NCBI GenBank assembly: GCA_964598695.1
Contig: CAZRDB010000082.1
Coordinates: 1 to 19,827, forward strand
Source of the DNA: CAZRDB01 sp964598695
GTDB taxonomy: Bacteria > Armatimonadota > Zipacnadia > UBA1398
DNA: 19,827 nucleotides
Direction of reading: 5' to 3'
Of this stretch, positions 14,471 through 19,827 are shown piece by piece; positions within the stretch are counted from its first letter, which is position 1, and every line of letters begins with the position of its first letter. The notes under the pieces were generated by a model that was given only the letters and a program-made list of their open reading frames with translations, was not told where the DNA came from and ran no database searches. A program made the position numbers and the translations under genes.

Positions 14471-14480
14471 NNNNNNNNNN
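14471..14480. other. scaffold gap (10 N)
   Basis: Ten unknown bases lie between the activase start and the TPR gene stop. As with the first gap, the size is probably nominal, and an unknown length of sequence, even whole genes, could be missing here. Confidence 0.98.
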
Positions 14481-14493
14481 AGACGCGGGAGGC

Positions 14494-14853
14494 CTACTCC
14501 GGGAAGTACGCCATCTGGTCGTTCGCGTCGTCGTCATCCGGGTCGATCTCGAGGACCTTGACGAACTGGGCCTTCGCTTCGTCGAACATCCCGAGCATGC
14601 AGAGCGCCTTGCCGTAGGTCAGCAGGGCCCCCTTGTCGCCCGGGAGCAGTGCGACGACCTTCTCGTACTCGGCGAGCGCCTCATCGAACAGGCCGGTGTT
14701 GAGCAGGCAGTGGCCGAGGCCCGTACGGGCCTCGGGATGGGCTTCATACCCCTCGAGGATCTGCTCGTAGAGGGGCTGCGCGGCCTCGTAGTCGCCGTTG
14801 ACGCGCGCCGCCTCCGCCTGAGCGAAGAGCTGATCCCGTTCCTGCTCCGTCAT
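14494..14853 (-). CDS. small tetratricopeptide repeat (TPR) protein
   Basis: The 119-aa protein starts at the ATG at 14853 (MTEQERDQLFAQAEAARVNG). It consists almost wholly of three TPR units of 34 residues: about 9-42, 43-76 (GLGHCLLNTGLFDEALAEYE) and 77-110 (GKALCMLGMFDEAKAQF). The C-terminus is acidic (EIDPDDDDANDQMAYFPE). There is no signal peptide or membrane segment, so it is probably a cytoplasmic protein-binding adaptor. No good Shine-Dalgarno sequence precedes the ATG; instead there is a strongly structured leader (14873-14942). A longer in-frame reading to 14931 is possible but would be Arg-rich and overlap these hairpins. Its partner is unknown. Confidence 0.8.
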   Translation of the reverse strand: MTEQERDQLFAQAEAARVNGDYEAAQPLYEQILEGYEAHPEARTGLGHCLLNTGLFDEALAEYEKVVALLPGDKGALLTYGKALCMLGMFDEAKAQFVKVLEIDPDDDDANDQMAYFPE

Positions 14854-14872
14854 GCCGGCTGCTCGCTTTCTG

Positions 14873-14942
14873 CGGCGGGCGCGAACCCGCCGGGGTGGTT
14901 TCTCCAGCCTACGACCGGAGGCGGAAACCATCCTGTCCGCCT
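14873..14942 (-). promoter_or_regulatory. structured leader with overlapping alternative hairpins
   Basis: Three perfect 7-bp stems lie directly upstream of the TPR gene. In the minus direction they are: AGGCGGA/TCCGCCT (14942-14936 with 14925-14919), TGGTTTC/GAAACCA (14930-14924 with 14902-14896), and a GC-only stem (14892-14886 with 14879-14873) ending 20 bases before the ATG. The first two share bases and cannot form together. This arrangement resembles an attenuator or riboswitch expression platform, but no known aptamer is recognised, and chance pairing in GC-rich DNA is possible. Confidence 0.35.
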
Positions 14943-15037
14943 GAATACGCTAGACCTTGTACGGATTCCTGCACGGGCAGAACCGGAGCGGGTCGCCGCA
15001 TCCTCCGCGGCCGCTCCGCGCCGACGGGCGCAGGGAC

Positions 15038-15967
15038 CTACCCGAAGCACTCGCCCGGCCGGAGGCGCTTCCCGTTCGCGAAGTCGCGCCCGCTCTGGCG
15101 GGCGCGGCCCGCCGGCTGGATCTCGAGGATAGCGAGCACGCCGTCGGCCGCGCTCACCAGCAGCGCGTCGCCCTCGACGCCGACGATCCGTCCGGGCAGC
15201 TCGGCCGGGCCCTCGGCCGTTCGGGCCCGCCACAGCTTCACGCTCTCGCCCCGGAATTCGGTGAAGCAGCCCGGGCTCGGGTTCAGCGCGTGGATGTGGC
15301 GGACAACGCTCTGGGCCGTCCCCGCGAAGCTCACACGACCGTGCTCGGGGTCGATCCGACGGGCCCACGTGACCTGGGAGGCGTCCTGCGGCTGGCGGGG
15401 CGCCTCGCCGCGCTCGATCAGCGCGACGGTGCGTGCCAGCACCCGGCCTCCCAGCTCGGCGAGGCGGCACTGCAGCTCCCCGGCCGTCACATCGTCCTCG
15501 ATCGGGCTCTCCTCACTGAGGATCACATCGCCCTCATCGAGGCCGGCGGTCATGAACTGCGTGCTGACACCCGTGACCGTGTCGCCGGCCCAGATCGCGT
15601 GCTGTACCGGTGCGGCGCCCCGCCAGCGGGGCAGCAGCGAGAAGTGCAGGTTGACGGCGCCCAGACGTGGGATGGCGAGGGTCTCGGGCTTGAGGATCTG
15701 GCCGAACGCGACCACGCAGTACAGGTCGGGCTCGAACGCGCGGATCGCGGCGAGCGACTCGGGCGCGTTGACCGAGAGCGGCTGAAGCAGCGGGAGGCCG
15801 GCCGCGCCCGCGCAGTCCTTCACCGGGGGGCAGGCGACGCGTCGGCCGCGGCCCTTCTCGCGGTCGGGCTGACAGACGACCAGGAATGCGTGGCCCTGCT
15901 CGAGGAGGCCGTGCAGCGCCGGCGCGGCGCAGTCGGGCGTCCCCATGAAAGCGATCCGTAGAGGCAC
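15038..15967 (-). CDS. fmt: methionyl-tRNA formyltransferase
   Basis: This enzyme formylates initiator Met-tRNA with 10-formyl-tetrahydrofolate. The 309-aa protein starts at the GTG at 15967 (then PLRIAFMGTPDCAAPAL), with GGGGAGGG about 10 bases upstream. The formyltransferase domain has VVAFGQILKP and the signature HFSLLPRWRGAAPVQHAI. The catalytic triad is Asn106, His108 and Asp144 (TAGLDEGDVI). The C-terminal OB-like domain, which binds tRNA, runs from about 205 to the end. It follows def by 79 bases on the same strand, in the common priA-def-fmt order. No rsmB (sun) gene follows; the next gene is the TPR protein after a 184-base spacer. Confidence 0.96.
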   Translation of the reverse strand: MPLRIAFMGTPDCAAPALHGLLEQGHAFLVVCQPDREKGRGRRVACPPVKDCAGAAGLPLLQPLSVNAPESLAAIRAFEPDLYCVVAFGQILKPETLAIPRLGAVNLHFSLLPRWRGAAPVQHAIWAGDTVTGVSTQFMTAGLDEGDVILSEESPIEDDVTAGELQCRLAELGGRVLARTVALIERGEAPRQPQDASQVTWARRIDPEHGRVSFAGTAQSVVRHIHALNPSPGCFTEFRGESVKLWRARTAEGPAELPGRIVGVEGDALLVSAADGVLAILEIQPAGRARQSGRDFANGKRLRPGECFG

Positions 15968-16046
15968 GGTGGCGCGTTCCCTCCCCACAACGGGGCGTTC
16001 GTGCAGGGCGCGGCATGGCGCCGTGGCGCCGGACCCCGGCCCGCGC

Positions 16047-16619
16047 TCAGGCCTCGGCCTTCTCGCGGTAGAGCGCCTCGAACTCGGCGTAGACCTGGTC
16101 GCGCGCGACGAACCGCACGGTCTCGCGCACCTCGCCGGTCTCGGGGTCCTCGTGATCGGCGTACCAGCGGACCGTCTCATCCTCGACGCGGTCGAGGAAG
16201 ACGACGCCGTCGAGGTGGTCGATCTCGTGCTGGAGGCAGCGGGCGGCGAGGCCCTCGGCCTCGATCTCCAGCTCGTCGCCGTCGAGGCTGTAGCCGACGA
16301 CCTTGACCCGGAATGGGCGACGGACCATGCCCTGGACGCCGGGGAGGCTCAGACAGGCCTCGACCTCGGTCGTCTCCTCCTCGCTGTGCTCCTCGACGCG
16401 CGGGTTGAGCAGCTCGAACTCATCCTCGTCGAGCGAGACCACGATCGCCCGCCGTGGCTCGGCGATCTGCGTCGCGGCCAGGCCGATGCCGGGCGCGTCG
16501 TGTACCGTCTCCAGGAGGTCGGTCACGAGTTGGCGGACCGAGTCGTCGACCTCGATGATCGGCGCCGCCTTCTCGCGAAGCCGGGGGTCTCCCAACAGGA
16601 TGATCTCGCGGATTGCCAA
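16047..16619 (-). CDS. def: peptide deformylase
   Basis: This metalloenzyme removes the formyl group from new proteins. The 190-aa protein starts at the TTG at 16619 (then AIREIILLGDPRLREKA), with AGAGGT 6 bases upstream; a GTG at 16625 would sit on that ribosome site. Motif I is GIGLAATQI (Gln51), motif II is EACLSLPG with metal ligand Cys89, and motif III is QHEIDHLDG with His131, Glu132 and His135. Motif II has Ala where most enzymes have Gly (EGCLS), a change known in type variants. The C-terminal tail (about 160-190) is charged and slightly long. It lies 55 bases after priA, with a 6-bp GC hairpin (16645-16660) in between, and upstream of fmt, its functional partner. Confidence 0.95.
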   Translation of the reverse strand: MAIREIILLGDPRLREKAAPIIEVDDSVRQLVTDLLETVHDAPGIGLAATQIAEPRRAIVVSLDEDEFELLNPRVEEHSEEETTEVEACLSLPGVQGMVRRPFRVKVVGYSLDGDELEIEAEGLAARCLQHEIDHLDGVVFLDRVEDETVRWYADHEDPETGEVRETVRFVARDQVYAEFEALYREKAEA

Positions 16620-16674
16620 ACGCACACCTCTTCTTCCCGCTCCGGGGCCGCGCACGGCCCGCAGGCAATCCGTA

Positions 16675-19164
16675 CTACAGCAGCGAGAGGGGGTCCATGT
16701 CAACCTGGAGCAGCTTGCGGTGGTCACCGGGGAGCCCCTCCAGCGAGCGGGTCACCCAGTCTCCAAGGGTCTCGCGCGGCGCGTACAGCTCGGCGTGGAA
16801 CCGCGACTTGCCCCGCAGCTTCATGATCGGGCACGGCGCCGGCCCCAACAGCCGGCCGTCGGGCGGCGTGAGGCCGTTCGCCACCGTCGCGAACGCCTCG
16901 GCCGCGCTCTCGGCGACGAACGGGTCCTCGTCGCTCGCGAGAACGTTCGCCATGCGGCGGTAGGGCGGGAACAGGCCCTCCTCGCGGGAGCGGCTCTCGA
17001 TGCCGTAGAACTCCTCGTAGTCCTGGCGGGAGGCGGTCCCGATCGCCCAGTGGTCGGCGCTGAAGGTCTGGATGATGACCCGGCCGGGCCGCTCGCCTCG
17101 GCCGGCTCGGCCGGCGACCTGGGCGAGAAGGCTGAAGGTCATCTCGGGCGCTCGGAAGTCGGGGAAGTGGAGCCCGACGTCGGCGAGGATGACTCCCACG
17201 AGCGTCACGCGGGGGAAATCGAGGCCCTTCGCGATCATCTGCGTGCCGATCAGAACGTCGGCCTCGCCCCGCTCGAAGCGGGAGAGCAGCCGGGCGTGGG
17301 CGCCCTTCTCGCGCGTGGTGTCGCGGTCCATGCGGATCACCCGGGCCTCGGGGACGAACTCCCGGACCTCGCGCTCGGCTCGCTCGGTGCCGGTCCCGAC
17401 CGCGTGGACATGGCGGCTCTTGCAGGCCGGGCACGATTCGATCAGCTCCTGCTCGTGGCCGCAGTGGTGGCAGCGGAGCATCGCGTCGCGCTGGTGGTAG
17501 GTGAGCGAGACGTCGCACTGGTGGCAGCGGACGACCTCGCCGCACTCCTTACACAGCAGGAAGGGTGACCAGCCGCGGCGGTTGAGCAGCAGGATCGCCT
17601 GCTCCTCGCGGCCGAGCGTCTCGGTGAGCAACTCGGAGAGCGGCTCGGAGATCAGCGCGTCCCTGCGGGCCTTCGGCTGCCGCCGCAGGTCGACGATCTC
17701 GACCGTCGGCAGCCTGCCGCCGCCGACCCGCTCCGGGAGGCGCAGCAGGCCGTGCTCGCCGGTGAGAGCGGCATGGTAGCTCTCGACCGAGGGGGTTGCG
17801 CTGCCCAGCACGAGAGCGGCGCCGGAGAGTCGCGCCCGCTCGCGGGCCACGTCGCGCGCGTGGTAGCGCGGGCTCGACTCCTGCTTGTAGGAGCGCTCGT
17901 GCTCCTCGTCCAGCACGATCAGGCGGAGATCTCGGATCGGCGCGAAGACGGCGGAGCGGGCGCCGATGACGATGTCGGCCTCACCATCGCGGGCTCGGGT
18001 CCACTCGTCGTGTCGCTCACCCATGCCGAGCTGGCTGTGGAGCACCGCGACGCGCTCTCCGAAGCGAGCCTGGAACCGGCCGACGGTCTGGGGCGTGAGC
18101 GCGATCTCGGGCACGAGGACGATCGCGCGTCCGCCATCGCGGAGCGCATGCTCGATCGCGTCGAGGTAGACCTCGGTCTTGCCGCTGCCGGTGACGCCGT
18201 AGAGGACGAACGACTCGCCCTGCCGGCGGTCGATGGCTCCGCACAGCGCCTCGACGGCCGCCCTCTGGGCCGGGGTGGCCTCGAAGCGGCGCGCACCTGT
18301 TCCGACCGTGCTCGCCGCCGGCCGCCGCAACACGGGAACCCGGACCACGCGGGCGAGGCCGCGTGCCACCAGTGCGTGCGCGGCGACCCGCCGCTTCTCG
18401 AGGTCGACGAGCAGCATCGGCTCCGTGGCTGCGGCGAGCTGCTCGAGGATCTCGGCCTGGGCCTTCGCCTTGCGGGCAAGGGCCTTCGCCTCGATGAGCG
18501 TCTCCGCCGGTCCGGCGGTCCGCTCGAGGCCGAGGAGGGTCTTGCGGCTGGTCCGCGCGGGGACGCCCACCTCCCGCAGGCGGAGCCGTCCGGCTCGGAC
18601 ATGCTCCTGGAGCACGCGCTCGGGGAGTTCCGTGCCGGCGAGGCTCCGGACCTCGCCCAGCGTGAGGGGGCCGTCGACCGCGGCAAACAGCGCGAGCAGC
18701 GGGTCCTCGGCCTCCGCCAGGTCTTCGGAGCCGAACAGTGAGGCCTGGTTGGTCGAGGCGCCCGGCTCGGCCGCCTCGTAGGCCGTGGCGACCTCCTCCT
18801 GCGCGCCCGCGGGGACCATGGTCTGGAAGCAGATCGACAGCGGTGTGCAGGTCCATCCGGCGAGCCACTCGCCGAGCCGCATGAGGTCGGGGGTCAGCCG
18901 CGCCGAGCCGGCGAGCACCTCACGGACCGGCTTGACGGTGAAGTCGCCCTCCGGCGCCCGATCGGACAGGCGGATCACCCAGCCCGTCGCCAGCCCGTTG
19001 CCGAGCGGGACGAGCACGTAGGCGCCCGGCAGCTCCGACGGGTCGGCCATCAGCTCGTGGGGGACGGCGTAGGTGAGGCAGAGGCCCTCCTCACCATGGC
19101 GCCGCGCAAGCAGCACCTCGGCGTAGAGGCCTCCGACCGGGCGGGTGGCAGCGAGTGGGCTCAT
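16675..19164 (-). CDS. priA: primosomal protein N' (replication restart helicase PriA)
   Basis: This 3'-5' helicase restarts stalled replication forks by loading the primosome. From the ATG at 19164 (829 aa; TTG 19173 is an alternative, and neither has a clear ribosome site) the order is as follows. The N-terminal DNA-binding domain covers about 1-110. A winged-helix region extends to about 290. Walker A is GVTGSGKTEVYL (323-330 for the core), then LVPEIALTPQT. The Walker B/DEAH form is VLDEEHERSYKQ (419-422). Between the helicase lobes is the zinc region with eight Cys (538, 541, 547, 550, 565, 568, 578, 581). The second lobe includes IGTQMIAKGLDFPRVTLV and QVAGRAGRGERPG. All key residues are present. 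It heads the priA-def-fmt group. Confidence 0.96.
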   Translation of the reverse strand: MSPLAATRPVGGLYAEVLLARRHGEEGLCLTYAVPHELMADPSELPGAYVLVPLGNGLATGWVIRLSDRAPEGDFTVKPVREVLAGSARLTPDLMRLGEWLAGWTCTPLSICFQTMVPAGAQEEVATAYEAAEPGASTNQASLFGSEDLAEAEDPLLALFAAVDGPLTLGEVRSLAGTELPERVLQEHVRAGRLRLREVGVPARTSRKTLLGLERTAGPAETLIEAKALARKAKAQAEILEQLAAATEPMLLVDLEKRRVAAHALVARGLARVVRVPVLRRPAASTVGTGARRFEATPAQRAAVEALCGAIDRRQGESFVLYGVTGSGKTEVYLDAIEHALRDGGRAIVLVPEIALTPQTVGRFQARFGERVAVLHSQLGMGERHDEWTRARDGEADIVIGARSAVFAPIRDLRLIVLDEEHERSYKQESSPRYHARDVARERARLSGAALVLGSATPSVESYHAALTGEHGLLRLPERVGGGRLPTVEIVDLRRQPKARRDALISEPLSELLTETLGREEQAILLLNRRGWSPFLLCKECGEVVRCHQCDVSLTYHQRDAMLRCHHCGHEQELIESCPACKSRHVHAVGTGTERAEREVREFVPEARVIRMDRDTTREKGAHARLLSRFERGEADVLIGTQMIAKGLDFPRVTLVGVILADVGLHFPDFRAPEMTFSLLAQVAGRAGRGERPGRVIIQTFSADHWAIGTASRQDYEEFYGIESRSREEGLFPPYRRMANVLASDEDPFVAESAAEAFATVANGLTPPDGRLLGPAPCPIMKLRGKSRFHAELYAPRETLGDWVTRSLEGLPGDHRKLLQVDMDPLSLL

Positions 19165-19210
19165 CGTGGGCAAGGATACCCGAGCCGACAGATCGGGTTC
19201 CAGGCCGGGC

Positions 19211-19827
19211 CTACGGCGCCGGCTCCCCGAGCCATGCGCGCAGGGCCTCGAAGAACGCCTCGCGCGCCCACCGCTCGGTCCACGGGCTGTGGCCGCAGCG
19301 CTCGAACGGGTGGTACTCGAGGTGCGGGATGACCGGCAGCAGGCTGTCTCGGATCATCTCGCCCGGGTGCGGGTCGTAGTCTCCGTGCAGCATCACGACC
19401 GGGCAGGAGATCGCGGCGAATGCGGCCGGGTAGGTGCCCTCCCGCTGCCGTGCGACCATATCATCCCAGGTCTGCTGGTGGCCGAGCATGTCGAACGGCT
19501 CCTCCATCTCCTCGTCGGGCTCGGGGACGGGGTCGAAGTCGTAGAGGGTTCGGGTGAGCCGGTACAGCTCCATCTGCACCTCTTCGGCACTTGCGCCGGA
19601 GCGGGCCAGCTCGGCGAGCCGCTCCTCCAGAGAGCCCTCCTGACGCTCACGGAGGATCTCGCCCAGGCGCGCCCGCGCGGCCGTATCGAAGGTTCCACAG
19701 CCAATGAGGGCCAGATGGCGGACTCTCCCCGGATGCGCCGCGGCGTATGCGAGCGCGAGCATCGCGCCCCACGACTCCCCGACGAGAGCCGGCGGCTCGT
19801 CGCAGTGCCAGGCGATCACCTCGTCGA
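19211..19827 (-). CDS. alpha/beta hydrolase (partial, N-terminus beyond the window)
   Basis: At least 205 residues are open to the right edge, ending at the TAG at 19211-19213. The nucleophile elbow is LVGESWGAMLALAYAAAHP (Ser in GESWG). A helical cap follows (about FDTAARARLGEILRERQEG onward). The acid is probably in MLHGDYDPHPG and the catalytic His in ERCGHSPWTER. This layout resembles proline iminopeptidase-like or esterase-type serine hydrolases, but the substrate cannot be told. It lies 46 bases upstream of priA on the same strand; the link is probably positional only. Confidence 0.88.
   Translation of the reverse strand, partial: DEVIAWHCDEPPALVGESWGAMLALAYAAAHPGRVRHLALIGCGTFDTAARARLGEILRERQEGSLEERLAELARSGASAEEVQMELYRLTRTLYDFDPVPEPDEEMEEPFDMLGHQQTWDDMVARQREGTYPAAFAAISCPVVMLHGDYDPHPGEMIRDSLLPVIPHLEYHPFERCGHSPWTERWAREAFFEALRAWLGEPAP

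Noticed and set aside
12443..14617. 724-codon plus-strand open frame opposite the corrinoid activase
   Set aside because: It is a shadow of the activase gene. Its translation is Asp/Arg/Gly/Val-rich without recognisable motifs, and it crosses the N gap.
14873..14930. tRNA or tRNA-Sec gene (a GGTTCGCGCC-like T arm)
   Set aside because: The loop is not a proper 7-base T loop on a 5-bp stem, and no matching acceptor stem, D arm, anticodon arm or CCA is found.
1..19827. CRISPR array, prophage, integron or defence island
   Set aside because: No regular short repeats, integrase, phage structural genes or defence-family motifs were seen on either strand.

Overview
The window is about 19.8 kb of very GC-rich bacterial DNA (roughly 70% G+C by eye). 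It comes from a scaffolded draft or metagenome assembly, because it carries two 10-N gaps (827-836 and 14471-14480). The lineage is not certain. An H-X9-DG type prepilin, a free-standing PD40 propeller, a DUF2961/GH172 protein and a corrinoid protein with its RACE-type activase suggest Armatimonadota, Planctomycetota or a similar GC-rich environmental phylum. I see no transposase, integrase, CRISPR array, tRNA or rRNA. No stretch over 300 bases lacks a gene.

Left part (1-3701). On the minus strand are a prepilin-like protein that runs off the left edge and a secreted six-bladed propeller. A secreted GH172-family protein is divergent on the plus strand. The prepilin gene is broken by an assembly artefact: about 222 bp of what looks like a ferrous-iron transporter FeoB gene is fused into it through a 22-bp shared sequence next to the first gap.

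Second part (3712-8113). A LuxR-type response regulator and a histidine kinase with about ten membrane segments overlap on the minus strand. A CreD-family inner-membrane protein is divergent on the plus strand. The layout recalls the CreBC-CreD regulon but uses unrelated regulator families.

Third part (8166-12386, minus strand). argS, a dCMP deaminase and glycerate kinase form a tight overlapping operon. Upstream lies a methyltransferase-type corrinoid (B12) protein with a good sigma70-like promoter. The space between it and argS is rich in hairpins.

Right part (12545-19827, minus strand). In transcription order from the right edge: a partial alpha/beta hydrolase, priA, def (peptide deformylase), fmt (Met-tRNA formyltransferase), a small TPR protein, and the [2Fe-2S]/ASKHA activase of corrinoid proteins. 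priA-def-fmt is a widely conserved housekeeping order. The activase and the corrinoid protein probably act as a pair, but no partner methyltransferase is visible.

Most of the window is ordinary housekeeping. The points most worth a second look are the FeoB/prepilin chimera, the Cre-like two-component/CreD arrangement, the corrinoid/activase pair without methyltransferases, and overlapping alternative hairpins in front of the TPR gene.
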